The notes under the pieces were generated by a model. The model was not told where the DNA came from and did no database searches. It saw only the letters and a program-made list of their open reading frames with translations. Positions 18,261-27,053 of a stretch of DNA of 37,578 nucleotides are shown here, piece by piece. The position numbers and the translations under genes are program-made. The stretch spans positions 1 through 37,578 of the forward strand of contig WTHY01000185.1 of the NCBI GenBank assembly GCA_011522945.1. Reading direction: 5' to 3'. The stretch comes from Alphaproteobacteria bacterium. GTDB taxonomy: Bacteria; Pseudomonadota; Alphaproteobacteria; Puniceispirillales; Puniceispirillaceae. The first letter of the stretch is position 1. Every line of letters begins with the position of its first letter.

Positions 18261-19288
18261 TGAAATTAGGGGCGCGTGATGTAAGGTCACTCCTAGAACA
18301 GTCGCAACCACCATTTTTAGCCTATCTCTTACATGGGCCGGACAGAGGTCTTGCACGAGAACGCAGCCGACAAATTGGTCTGAAATTTACAGATACATTA
18401 GATGACCCGTTTGCTGTTGAATATATTTCCGGCTCTCAGGCGAAATCAGATACAGCCTGTCTGGCTGATGCGCTCTCAGCTTTACCAGCTTTTGGCGGCC
18501 AAAGGCTTGTAATAGCCTCTGGTACAGGTGGCGAGTTGCTCGCAGCGGTGAAGAATGCTGCAGACTATCTTCATGAATCGGCCAAACTCATTATACTTGC
18601 CGAGGATGTAAATACACGTCATGCCTTGGTAAAATTCTGTGATGCAGAGAAACAGATTGCCTCAATTGCCTGCTATCCAGATGAAGATCGTGATATTGCC
18701 AGCCTAGCGCGTGATATATTTTCACGTGATCAGGTTCAAATCAACGCAGATGCATTACAGCTGCTTATCAGCAAATTGGGAAGTGATCGTGCCAGCAGCC
18801 GGTCTGAAATAGAAAAACTGGCGCTCATGGCAGGCCCATCCGGTCATCTTACAGAGATAGATATTGATATGGCTGTGGGAGATAGCGCTGCACAAGCAAT
18901 TGACCAGCTTGTTCTATCTATGGCAGATGGTGATTTACAGCCATTACAGATGCATTTTGCACGCGCCCGCCGTGAAGATATACAACCTATTGCGATTTTG
19001 CGGCAGGCCCAGACACATTATAAATCCTTATCTTCAGCCAAGACTGTCATGGAGTCTGGTCAAAATCTGCAATCTGCTCTATCAAGCCTTCGACCACCAC
19101 CACATTTCAAAGTAAAACCACGTCTGACAAGCCAGCTGCAAAGACTTTCACTTGCCTATATCGTTGATAGCCTTGATAGACTTATTCACATTGAAAAGGA
19201 CATCAAATCAGGTGGGAAATTAGATGGCTTTACCTTATTAGGCCAAACCATGCTGGGCATATGCCTTAGAAGTCGTGCCCAAAAATAA
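18260..19288 (+). CDS. holA: DNA polymerase III delta subunit
   Basis: 342 residues. HolA is the clamp-loader subunit that opens the beta sliding clamp. Recognisable parts are the N-terminal YLLHGPDRGLARE, the AFGGQRLVIASG motif, and a C-terminal region with RREDIQPIAILRQAQTHYKSL and LIHIEKDIKSGG. Delta naturally lacks a functional P-loop, as here. The start shares one base with the lptE stop, implying translational coupling. The gene converges with parB across a short spacer carrying a hairpin. Confidence 0.93.
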   Translation: MKLGARDVRSLLEQSQPPFLAYLLHGPDRGLARERSRQIGLKFTDTLDDPFAVEYISGSQAKSDTACLADALSALPAFGGQRLVIASGTGGELLAAVKNAADYLHESAKLIILAEDVNTRHALVKFCDAEKQIASIACYPDEDRDIASLARDIFSRDQVQINADALQLLISKLGSDRASSRSEIEKLALMAGPSGHLTEIDIDMAVGDSAAQAIDQLVLSMADGDLQPLQMHFARARREDIQPIAILRQAQTHYKSLSSAKTVMESGQNLQSALSSLRPPPHFKVKPRLTSQLQRLSLAYIVDSLDRLIHIEKDIKSGGKLDGFTLLGQTMLGICLRSRAQK

Positions 19289-19300
19289 CCTGTAAATAGC

Positions 19301-19321
19301 GCTATTTTATAGTAAAATAGC
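19301..19321. terminator. Bidirectional hairpin between convergent holA and parB
   Basis: GCTATTTTA and TAAAATAGC form a perfect 9-bp stem with a TAG loop, overlapping a second palindrome AAATAGCGCTATTT (19294-19307). It sits 13 bases after holA and 34 bases before the parB stop. No long T-run follows on either strand, so it is a probable rather than certain terminator. Confidence 0.55.
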
Positions 19322-19354
19322 CACATTTCCTGTCATTTAGACCCGTTTTTGCCA

Positions 19355-20359
19355 TTAAAGCGGCAGACCAAGACGTTTTAGGATATCCTCAAATTCATCC
19401 AGAGACCGTACTGAAATTTTGATCGTGCCCCGCTCCGTATCCTCTTTCCAATCCAAGGCCATAGCTAACCCTAAATCTCTTTTTGCGCTATCTTCTAACG
19501 CTTTGATATCACTAGATTTATTAGAGGTGGCACTCATGGATGCTTTTTGTGGTATACCGAATTTTGCCAGCTTTTCTGCATCTCGTGCGGATAAGGATTT
19601 CTCTTTAACATAGCGGGCTAACATTGCCGCATTCTCATGACCAATTAATGGGCGTACCTGACCCATTGTAAGCTCTGCATTTGCCACCATCATCTGCACT
19701 GTCTCTGGCAGCGTTAGCAGGCGCATTAAATTAGTGATGTGAGGCCGAGATTTTCCAATAATTTCAGATAGTTCCTGCTGCGTATAGCCATGCATTTCAA
19801 TTAAGGTTTGATAGGCCTGAGCTTCTTCAATGACATGTAAATCACGCCGCTGAATATTTTCAATAAGCGCTATTTCCGACGCATCCTTATCACTCATATC
19901 TCGAATAAGTGCAGGAATTTCATGTAATTGTGCTATCTGGGCAGCACGCCAACGACGCTCACCGGCAATAATCTGATAACGACTTGGCTTATCCGGGTTA
20001 GGACGCACCAAAATTGGTTGGACAATGCCCTGTTGACGCATAGACGCTGCCAGTTCCTGAAGACCGTCTTGATCAAATACACGGCGCGGCTGCCAAGGTC
20101 CTGGATTTATCCATTCAACTGGTAGATTGCGAACAGCTGTACCTGTCATGCTGCTCGAATCTGCCGGCTGTGGAACAGGAGCTGGTTGTGCTTGAGGTGC
20201 CTGATCACCCAATGCAGCTGTAACAGCACTATCACCAAGCAAGCTGGACAGACCCCTACCTAAGCCCCTGTTGGTTTTCGCCGCTGCCTTTTTGGCTATA
20301 GTTTTTGGTTGGCTTTTTCCTGAGCCTGTTGCTGCCTGGCTTTTTTTTGCATCGCTCAT
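19355..20359 (-). CDS. parB: Chromosome-partitioning protein ParB
   Basis: 334 residues. ParB binds parS sites, spreads as a CTP-dependent clamp and organises origin segregation with ParA. The N-terminal RGLGRGLSSLLGD (31-43) is the ParA-stimulating motif. GIVQPILVR (111-119), GERRWRA (133-139) and ENIQRRDL (167-174) are the CTP-binding/ParB boxes, the helix-turn-helix is about 192-215 (TQQELSEIIGKSRPHITN), and the C-terminal dimerisation domain ends RLGLPL. Residues 10-30 are lysine- and alanine-rich. The start overlaps the parA stop by four bases (ATGA). Three matching parS sites lie just upstream in rsmG, mnmG and mnmE. Confidence 0.98.
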   Translation of the reverse strand: MSDAKKSQAATGSGKSQPKTIAKKAAAKTNRGLGRGLSSLLGDSAVTAALGDQAPQAQPAPVPQPADSSSMTGTAVRNLPVEWINPGPWQPRRVFDQDGLQELAASMRQQGIVQPILVRPNPDKPSRYQIIAGERRWRAAQIAQLHEIPALIRDMSDKDASEIALIENIQRRDLHVIEEAQAYQTLIEMHGYTQQELSEIIGKSRPHITNLMRLLTLPETVQMMVANAELTMGQVRPLIGHENAAMLARYVKEKSLSARDAEKLAKFGIPQKASMSATSNKSSDIKALEDSAKRDLGLAMALDWKEDTERGTIKISVRSLDEFEDILKRLGLPL

Positions 20360-21138
20360 GCGACTTTCCTTTCCTGCTCAAGCACTTCTGCTGCCAGCGC
20401 GGCATAAGCTTGTGAGCCAGCACATTTAATATCATATATTAGCACAGGCTTGCCAAATGATGGCGCCTCTGAAATCCGGACATTTCTAGGAATGACAGTT
20501 TGATATACAATCTGCCCAAAATGATCACGTACATCACTTTCAACCATTTCAGATAGCTTGTTTCGGCTATCAAACATTGTCAGGACAATGCCTTGCATTG
20601 CTAAGTTTGGATTTAGGCCAGCACGAACCACATCCACTGTGCGCAATAATTGTGCCAACCCCTCCAATGCATAAAATTCACACTGTAAAGGTACCAGCAC
20701 AGAATCTGAGGCCGATAACGCATTAACGGTCAAAAGACCCAAAGAGGGCGGACAATCAATTAAAATATAGTCATAATGTCCACGGATAGCGTCTAAACCG
20801 CGCTTTAGATGATATTCACGTCCATCAACGGTACTTAATTCTACTTCAATAGCTGATAAATCCATCGTGGCCGGCACGAGATGCAGCCCTGGGACGATGG
20901 TTTCAAATAGACATATGGAAATATGTGCTTCACCTGTCAATAAACGATAGGAATTTGAGGTTCTGGCATGATCTGCCACGCCTAACCCTGTTGATGCATT
21001 ACCCTGCGGGTCGAAATCTACCAATAATACGCGTTTGCCGCAGGCAACAAGGGCTGTAGCTAAATTCACAGCTGTGGTGGTTTTACCCACGCCACCCTTT
21101 TGATTTGTTACAGCGATGATTTTCGTCTCAACAGACAT
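20356..21138 (-). CDS. parA: Chromosome-partitioning ATPase ParA
   Basis: 260 residues. ParA is the Walker-type ATPase that moves ParB-bound origins. The deviant Walker A motif KGGVGKTT is at residues 14-21, with the signature first lysine of the family. DFDPQGNASTGLG and IDCPPSLGLLTVNAL (Walker B region) follow. The short N-terminus, with no DNA-binding domain, marks it as chromosomal rather than plasmid type Ia. It overlaps parB by four bases and lies 73 bases from rsmG, so the genes are likely one operon. Confidence 0.98.
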   Translation of the reverse strand: MSVETKIIAVTNQKGGVGKTTTAVNLATALVACGKRVLLVDFDPQGNASTGLGVADHARTSNSYRLLTGEAHISICLFETIVPGLHLVPATMDLSAIEVELSTVDGREYHLKRGLDAIRGHYDYILIDCPPSLGLLTVNALSASDSVLVPLQCEFYALEGLAQLLRTVDVVRAGLNPNLAMQGIVLTMFDSRNKLSEMVESDVRDHFGQIVYQTVIPRNVRISEAPSFGKPVLIYDIKCAGSQAYAALAAEVLEQERKVA

Positions 21139-21211
21139 AGTTTCATTCCCACTTATACAGATAGTGCCCTGCCCATAAATGATGCAGGCCTATTCTGAAA
21201 CACCTGATTGG

Positions 21212-21841
21212 TTAAGACGTAAATACCAATTCCAAAATCTGCCCATCATCTGAGCTAACAGACGGATAGGATCTGCTTTCTACTGTCGGCCAATCTTCTA
21301 AAATGGTCAATTCAGAAGTAACATTTCGGCCTTTTAAAAACACACATTTCAACCCCGGATGGTGCAGTGTGCGCGTCCAATCCAGCAATGTGCCCACAGG
21401 GGCAAGTGCCCGTGCCGTCAACACATCAATGTCTTTATGAGAGATTTTCTCAATCCGCATATTGTGAATTTCGGCTTTTGTTCCTGTTTCACGCAAGGCG
21501 GTGCGTAAAAAGGCACATTTGCGCTCATCTGACTCAACTAAATGCACTTCATGTGGCGTTGCAATTGCGAGCAAAAGTCCAGGTAGTCCTGCGCCTGTTC
21601 CAATATCCATAAGGCGGCTTGGTGTCTCTGGCAGATACGGTAATAGCTGGAGTGAATCAAGGATATGACGTTGCCATACCTCTCGCAAAGTTTGTGTAGA
21701 CACAAGATTGATCCGGGCCTGCCATTTGGCAAGCAGTTCAACATATATATGTAAACGGTCAATTGTTTCATGTGAAACATTGAGCTGGCCTAGCTCTGTT
21801 GCGACAGACGCAGCATTATCCATTTTCAAATATTTTGTCAT
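21212..21841 (-). CDS. rsmG: 16S rRNA (guanine-N7) methyltransferase RsmG (GidB)
   Basis: 209 residues. RsmG methylates N7 of a guanine in the 530 loop of 16S rRNA using S-adenosylmethionine. The cofactor motif is DIGTGAGLPG (79-88); RINLVS, HILDSLQLLPYL and LTARALAPV are further family signatures. The start could be residue 1 or the methionine at residue 7. Six bases separate it from mnmG, indicating one transcript. A near-perfect parS site lies inside the coding sequence around codons 21-26. Confidence 0.96.
   Translation of the reverse strand: MTKYLKMDNAASVATELGQLNVSHETIDRLHIYVELLAKWQARINLVSTQTLREVWQRHILDSLQLLPYLPETPSRLMDIGTGAGLPGLLLAIATPHEVHLVESDERKCAFLRTALRETGTKAEIHNMRIEKISHKDIDVLTARALAPVGTLLDWTRTLHHPGLKCVFLKGRNVTSELTILEDWPTVESRSYPSVSSDDGQILELVFTS
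21764..21779. promoter_or_regulatory. parS site 1 (within rsmG)
   Basis: TGTTTCATGTGAAACA matches the bacterial parS consensus TGTTTCACGTGAAACA at 15 of 16 positions; the only change is C to T at the centre. It is the ParB-binding palindrome, embedded in coding sequence, 1.4 kb from parB. Confidence 0.85.
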
Positions 21842-21847
21842 AGGAAT

Positions 21848-23755
21848 TTAGCCATGTTTCTGCTGTTTGCTCTCAACATGGTTTGTATCTTGAGGCGCAT
21901 TACCCGTGCCACGCCGTATATAGCGAATGAGCGCAACGATTGCAGCTGGTGTCAGGCCAGCAATACGATTTGCTTGTGCAATCGTTTCAGGCGCATGTCG
22001 CTTCAGCAAATCCTGGCTTTCAGCAGATAGACCGCCAATCACGGTATAATCTATCGATTCTGGTATCAAAAGCGCCTCATCTCTGCGCATAGCAGAGATA
22101 TCAGCCTGTTGTCTGCGCAGATAGCCTGAATAGCGGCAATCTGTTTCTAGCTGACTGTGCAGATTATTGGGGATTGAGGCTAGATCAGGCCATATCGTCA
22201 TACAATCCTGAAGAGACACACCCTCCAACGATAAGAGATCAGCTGCAGATCGCTTTTTGCCATCTCTTGGCACAGGTAAATTATGTGCCTCCAAAATTGT
22301 TGGTTTAGCCGGGTCCTGTTGCAACATAAGACGCGCTGAGATAAGGGCTGCTTCCTTGTCACGCCAATGCGCCTCTCGCGATGCGCTTACAAGACCTATC
22401 TGTATAGCCTTATCTGTAAGGCGTTGGTCTGCATTATCAGCGCGCAATAACAAACGATATTCTGCACGAGATGTGAACATCCTGTAAGGCTCAGGCGCAC
22501 CTCTTGTGATTAAATCATCTATCATGACACCGATATAGGCATCAGCTCTATCCAAAATAAAGGGTGTGTCTGAGCCTGACACTGAGAGCGCTGCATTTAC
22601 ACCTGCCATAAGGCCTTGTGCAGCTGCTTCCTCATAGCCAGTTGTGCCATTAATCTGTCCAGCCAGATACAAACCTGGCAGTTTTTTTAACTCTAATGTC
22701 CGCTTTAAAGCACGTGGGTCAACGAAATCATATTCAATCGCATAGCCAAATTGCAGAATTTTTGCCTGTTCCAAGCCAGCAATTGACGCAATCATCTCTG
22801 ACTGTACATCACGTGGCAGGCTTGTACTTATGCCATTTGGATAGACGGTGTGATCATCAAGCCCCTCAGGCTCTAGGAATATCTGATGAGAGTCTTTTTC
22901 TGCAAAACGATGGATTTTATCTTCTATCGACGGACAATAGCGCGGGCCCTGCCCCTCGATTTGACCTGAATAGACAGCAGATAAATGCAATGATTGCTGA
23001 ATAATCTGATGTGTTTTTGTGTTTGTGCGCGTAATACCACATGGAATTTGTGGCACTGTGATCTTGTCTGTCATTGTTGAGAATGGCACAGGTGGATCAT
23101 CTGCATGCTGTTCTTCTAATGCAGCCCAATCTATCGTTCTGCCATCCAGACGTGCAGGCGTACCTGTTTTTAGACGCCCTACGGGTAGATCGAGCGCCCG
23201 AAGAGATTGTGCTAAAGTATTTGACGGTTTTTCACCAAAACGACCAGCTTCCGTCCGCTCTGGGCCAAGATGTATGATACCGCCCAGAAATGTGCCTGTA
23301 GTCAAAACCACAGCCCCTGCTGTTATAAGCCTGCCATCCTCCATAATGAGGCCAGCCACACGGCCATGTTTCACGTGAAACGCACCAACAGCAGCTTCAA
23401 TCACCTGGAGATTATCTTGCTCAGCTAATATATTTTGAATGGCATGACGATATAATTTACGGTCAGCTTGAGATCGAGGCCCCTGAACTGCAGGGCCTCT
23501 CGACTTATTCAAAACACGAAACTGGATACCAGCCCTGTCAATTGCACGCGCCATTATGCCGTCAAGTGCATCTATTTCGCGCACGAGATGGCCTTTCCCC
23601 AGCCCACCTATCGCTGGATTACAGCTCATTTCCCCGATTTTCTCTGCATCCATCGTGATCAAGGCTGTAGATGCACCAAGGCGTGCGGCGGCGGCGGCTG
23701 CCTCTGTGCCAGCATGGCCACCGCCAACAACAAGGATGTCAAAATCTTGTGCCAT
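21848..23755 (-). CDS. mnmG: tRNA uridine-5-carboxymethylaminomethyl modification enzyme MnmG (GidA)
   Basis: 635 residues, full length. MnmG with MnmE installs the carboxymethylaminomethyl group at wobble uridine 34 of several tRNAs, using FAD and methylene-tetrahydrofolate. The FAD motif is [14 protein letters not shown] (from residue 9). [34 protein letters not shown] and LTTGTFLGG are diagnostic, as are [18 protein letters not shown] and [17 protein letters not shown]. The C-terminal MnmE-interacting region is present. It is separated from its partner gene mnmE by an unusual 606-bp gap. It contains parS site 2. Confidence 0.98.
   Translation of the reverse strand: MAQDFDILVVGGGHAGTEAAAAAARLGASTALITMDAEKIGEMSCNPAIGGLGKGHLVREIDALDGIMARAIDRAGIQFRVLNKSRGPAVQGPRSQADRKLYRHAIQNILAEQDNLQVIEAAVGAFHVKHGRVAGLIMEDGRLITAGAVVLTTGTFLGGIIHLGPERTEAGRFGEKPSNTLAQSLRALDLPVGRLKTGTPARLDGRTIDWAALEEQHADDPPVPFSTMTDKITVPQIPCGITRTNTKTHQIIQQSLHLSAVYSGQIEGQGPRYCPSIEDKIHRFAEKDSHQIFLEPEGLDDHTVYPNGISTSLPRDVQSEMIASIAGLEQAKILQFGYAIEYDFVDPRALKRTLELKKLPGLYLAGQINGTTGYEEAAAQGLMAGVNAALSVSGSDTPFILDRADAYIGVMIDDLITRGAPEPYRMFTSRAEYRLLLRADNADQRLTDKAIQIGLVSASREAHWRDKEAALISARLMLQQDPAKPTILEAHNLPVPRDGKKRSAADLLSLEGVSLQDCMTIWPDLASIPNNLHSQLETDCRYSGYLRRQQADISAMRRDEALLIPESIDYTVIGGLSAESQDLLKRHAPETIAQANRIAGLTPAAIVALIRYIRRGTGNAPQDTNHVESKQQKHG
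23367..23382. promoter_or_regulatory. parS site 2 (within mnmG)
   Basis: TGTTTCACGTGAAACG matches the parS consensus at 15 of 16 positions; only the final A is G. The central TTTCACGTGAAA is perfect. Confidence 0.88.
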
Positions 23756-24361
23756 AATCAGCTATCAATCTGTTGAAAATCACGTGGTTACTATAAGTAT
23801 CAAACCTGCCGCACTTTATAGGCAAATCGATGTAATTGTCAAAACATGGTATGAGAGATGTGCAGATGTCATGTGGCAATTATTCGACCATGTGATGGGA
23901 ATATAGCGACATATCCTGCGCTTGGTTTCATGATACATCCCTGACTACCATTGAAAGCAGATGCAGCCGATAGTTCCAGATTAGTCACAAATCACGCAAA
24001 TGCGTAAATTATAGCGCTATCTGCACATATAGCTGTGCTGTCTTCGTGTTTTTGAGGCTAAAATGCCAGCATTGCGCACAATAACAAGCAGGCTATTTCA
24101 AATGCCGCTATTTGAGATATTCTGCCTTGCAAAGTGACAGCATCTATATCTCATTAGATTTGATATATAGCTTCGCTTATAGGCATCAGCGCTGAGTTGA
24201 CCTAGCACGATCTGGCATGACCTGGCATCATAGGCAACATTATCACATATGCGCTTACGTGCCTGCCATTTAGTGACTACCTGCCTAACCTCTTGGCATA
24301 TTGCAATTTGCAGATATAAAGCAAATGCGGCCTAAAGCTATCAGGCGAATGCCCTATAGTG
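23756..24361. other. 606-bp intergenic region between mnmG and mnmE
   Basis: No gene is supported on either strand, although flanking genes run in the same direction and are usually close in relatives. Three tandem 10-bp units lie at 24199-24228 (GACCTAGCAC, GATCTGGCAT, GACCTGGCAT), and similar TGGCA/TGCC words continue to about 24300. A self-complementary ATAGCGCTAT occurs near 24013. I see no terminator with a T-run. The promoter for mnmG is expected near the left end. Confidence 0.55.
24199..24228. repeat. Three tandem 10-bp units
   Basis: GACCTAGCAC, GATCTGGCAT and GACCTGGCAT are adjacent and fit GAYCTRGCAY. The second and third differ at one base. No function can be assigned; the 10-bp spacing is close to one helical turn. 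Confidence 0.6.
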
Positions 24362-25726
24362 TCATTTTCCAATACAGAAGGCTGTAAATATATGGTCTAG
24401 CAGATCTTCAATATCCACATCTCCTGTTAGCCTGCCAAGCGCATCTGCAGCACGTCTATACTCTTCAGCTACTAGCTCAGGTGTAGATGTAACATCAAGC
24501 GACAGGGCATCAGTTAAGGCAGATACAGCTGTTTCAATTGCGTGCCTATGACGCGCCCGCGTTATAAGAGGGGCCTCTTCAGCTGACTGTAAATAGGATA
24601 GAGATTGCCACAAATAGGCCTCAAGCTTGGCAATATCCCTATCAGCATTAGCGCCACCAAGGGCTAGCAATAAAGCCTGTTCTGGCAAGTCTTGTATCTG
24701 CGCGTCAAGTTTATCAGCCTTATTTGCAATCACAATATGATCAGCTACACCCCATGCCAGAAGCGCCTGATAATGGTTTGGCCAGTCAGGATCGCTAATA
24801 TCCAAGACAATTATAACAAGATGCGCAGACCCTGCTGCAGCCTTGGCCCGCAAAATGCCCTCACCTTCTACAACATCATCTGTCTCACGATATCCGGCTG
24901 TGTCTCGTACTGTTACAGAAATGCCCTCAATATCAAGATGTACCTCAATCACATCTCTGGTTGTGCCGGCTTGATCAGAAATAATGGCCGCCGGCCGTTT
25001 TGCTAAGGCGTTTAGCGTGGTGGACTTACCTGCATTTACAGGTCCGATTAAGGCTATTTCCACACCGTCTCTGATAATTTCACCAACATGACCATCATCT
25101 AAATGTTGACCCAAAAGAGATAGGAGGCGCCTGGAAGTCTGCTGCAACCTATCCAAAATAGATGTTGGTAATTCTTCATCTGCAAAATCAATAATGGCAG
25201 CCAATTCAGCATTTAGAGCAATAAGAGATAAGCGCCACGCTTGTGCAGCTTTATGCAACACACCAGAAATTTGCCGACTTGCCTGACGTCTCTGCGATTC
25301 TGTATCAGCATCAATTAGATCAGCTAGCCCCTCAACTTCCGATATCGTCATTTTTCCATTATCTAGCGCCCGTCTGGAAAATTCGCCCGCAGCTGCTGGA
25401 CGATATTCATCAGCCTTTGCAAGTCTGTCTGTTATGGCTGCGATAACTGCCGGACTTCCATGACAATGTATCTCTAAAACAGCTTCGCCGGTTGGGCTAT
25501 TTGCCGCTGGAAATGACAGGCACATCACTTCATCAAGTACTGACCCATCATCAAGCTGTAATCTAACAAATCGCATTTCCCGATTATAGGATGGTTTCAC
25601 GTGAAACAAATCAAGTGCATCTAATGCGCTAGGACCACTTAATCTGATAATGGCAATTGCTGATCTACCTGGCGGTGTTGCAAGCGCGAAAATTGTTTCA
25701 GCTGATATGTCTTTATGTAATGACAA
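24362..25726 (-). CDS. mnmE: tRNA modification GTPase MnmE (TrmE)
   Basis: 454 residues. It is the GTPase partner of MnmG in wobble-uridine modification. The N-terminal folate-binding domain includes AGEFSRRALDNGKM and EVEGLADLIDA. The G domain has G1 GPVNAGKS (228-235), DTAGYRETDD (G3 region) and NKADKLD (G4). The C-terminal FCIGK carries the conserved cysteine C451. It starts 181 bases from the divergently oriented ogt gene. Near its start it contains parS site 3. Confidence 0.97.
   Translation of the reverse strand: MSLHKDISAETIFALATPPGRSAIAIIRLSGPSALDALDLFHVKPSYNREMRFVRLQLDDGSVLDEVMCLSFPAANSPTGEAVLEIHCHGSPAVIAAITDRLAKADEYRPAAAGEFSRRALDNGKMTISEVEGLADLIDADTESQRRQASRQISGVLHKAAQAWRLSLIALNAELAAIIDFADEELPTSILDRLQQTSRRLLSLLGQHLDDGHVGEIIRDGVEIALIGPVNAGKSTTLNALAKRPAAIISDQAGTTRDVIEVHLDIEGISVTVRDTAGYRETDDVVEGEGILRAKAAAGSAHLVIIVLDISDPDWPNHYQALLAWGVADHIVIANKADKLDAQIQDLPEQALLLALGGANADRDIAKLEAYLWQSLSYLQSAEEAPLITRARHRHAIETAVSALTDALSLDVTSTPELVAEEYRRAADALGRLTGDVDIEDLLDHIFTAFCIGK
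25593..25608. promoter_or_regulatory. parS site 3 (within mnmE)
   Basis: GGTTTCACGTGAAACA matches the parS consensus at 15 of 16 positions; only the first T is G. It lies near codon 42 of mnmE, about 4.3 kb from the candidate origin and 5.2 kb from parB. Confidence 0.88.
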
Positions 25727-25907
25727 AAAATATTACCTCGTCTTATCATATATGTATGCAGATATGGCTATGTGGGTCTTATGGCTCTTTATCACGAATG
25801 GTGACAGCTTAGGCAAGGCTGAATGTAACAAGGGGCAACTCTATAGATGGCCGCGATGCCTTATGTATCATCAATAAACACCCCCAATCTCTCAGGAGGC
25901 CCAGACT

Positions 25908-26429
25908 ATGCAGCTTGACACGGATACAGCTATCCTCACGACAGAGTTAGGCTATATGCGCCCTGTTGCAAGCCGTGACGGTCTTGTTCGTCTAGACTGG
26001 CAACAGGCGCCGTTTCAGCCGCTGACAGACAATGCCATTCCCAACAATCATCTTGATATCGCCTGCCAGGCAGCGAGCGAAATCGCAGATTACTTAAAAG
26101 GCGTTAGGCAGGATTTCACCGTGCCCGTCGATTTCGCCCAATTTACCACTGCTATGAGAGCTTGGTATCAGGTACTTCTAACCGTTCCCTATGGGCATAT
26201 TTGGTCATATGGAGAGTTGGCAAAGGCCTGGGGGAACCCTAAAGCTGCACGCCCTGCCGGACAGGCATGTCGCCGCAATCCTATCCCTATCATCATACCA
26301 TGCCATAGAATTAATACCTCGGCTGGCGGGCCAAACCAATATTCTGGTGGCTCAGAAACAACACCAACCGATGCTGGAAATCTTAGCCGCAAACTTTGGT
26401 TACAAGATATGGAATCACATTATAGGTAA
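25908..26429 (+). CDS. ogt: Methylated-DNA--protein-cysteine methyltransferase (Ogt/MGMT family)
   Basis: 173 residues. The protein repairs O6-methylguanine by irreversible transfer of the alkyl group to a cysteine. The active site PCHRI is at 131-135, with acceptor cysteine C132. VPYGHIWSYGELA (helix-turn-helix region), the RPAGQACRRNPIPIIIPCHR segment and the C-terminal LWLQ are typical. A strong AGGAGG site lies 8 bases before the ATG. It is the only plus-strand gene inside the leftward mnmE-rho group, flanked by gaps, and its coding sequence looks somewhat more GC-rich than the surroundings; it may be a later insertion into this locus. Confidence 0.94.
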   Translation: MQLDTDTAILTTELGYMRPVASRDGLVRLDWQQAPFQPLTDNAIPNNHLDIACQAASEIADYLKGVRQDFTVPVDFAQFTTAMRAWYQVLLTVPYGHIWSYGELAKAWGNPKAARPAGQACRRNPIPIIIPCHRINTSAGGPNQYSGGSETTPTDAGNLSRKLWLQDMESHYR

Positions 26430-27053
26430 TCGAAAGCTGTTAGATGCGTCAGACCAGTGCCTTTCCTATAAGTAGCGCCATAATCTCATCATATAGATAT
26501 TATTCTTGATACAAATATTAGCTTAGGTCGGAAGCTATCATATAAACCATCAATAAGGATCGACTGATAATAACATGATTGGTCACCCCATTATGGGCAT
26601 AGCTAAGATACCGCTTGATTGCCTGTAAAATCGGAGGTTGTGACTAGCCTTAAGAGGCTATCATGAATCTAGCTATAAAAGCCTCAATATTCCTAGTCTC
26701 GTTTCGTGCCAAAAGACGATATCTCATTAATGATATCACCTCATACGTTTCGCATAGGTATCACGGAGATAATCCGGCACAGAGCCGCGGCAGTTTTACA
26801 TAATTTTTCAAACACTGAAGCGGGTTGCAAAACCCCGTCTTAACTCACAGCGGTCGCAGGCCTGCAGTCTAGTCGCAAATATCCAGTCAGTTGTAAATTT
26901 CAGCTTTTTACCGTCAGCGCGCCTTATCCTGCCCCTAATATTCTATTGCAAGGTCTATTCTAATTTCGGCCGTTTTCGCATTAAGTCAGGGCGCAAGATT
27001 GCCCTACTGCTCACCTGCGATAAACATTATTGGCAAATGCGATATGAAGCAGA
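26430..27053. other. 624-bp intergenic region between convergent ogt and rho
   Basis: No gene is supported. Several short stem-loops are present: TAGCCT/AGGCTA with a 4-base loop (26645-26660), GGGTT/AACCC with a GCAA loop (26822-26835) and AGGGC/GCCCT (26988-27005). A GATATC-N8-GATATC repeat lies at 26718-26737. None carries a T-run, so the rho and ogt terminators are not identified. An unannotated small RNA is possible, but I cannot match it to a known family. Confidence 0.5.

Noticed and set aside
23019-23906. Plus-strand open frames opposite the mnmG start region
   Set aside because: They lie antisense to the well-conserved mnmG coding sequence and have no recognisable domain; their composition is that of a shadow frame.
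26645-27005. Stem-loops before rho as a known structured RNA (6S, SRP RNA or tmRNA)
   Set aside because: None of the conserved sequence landmarks of those RNAs could be recognised, and the hairpins are short and isolated.
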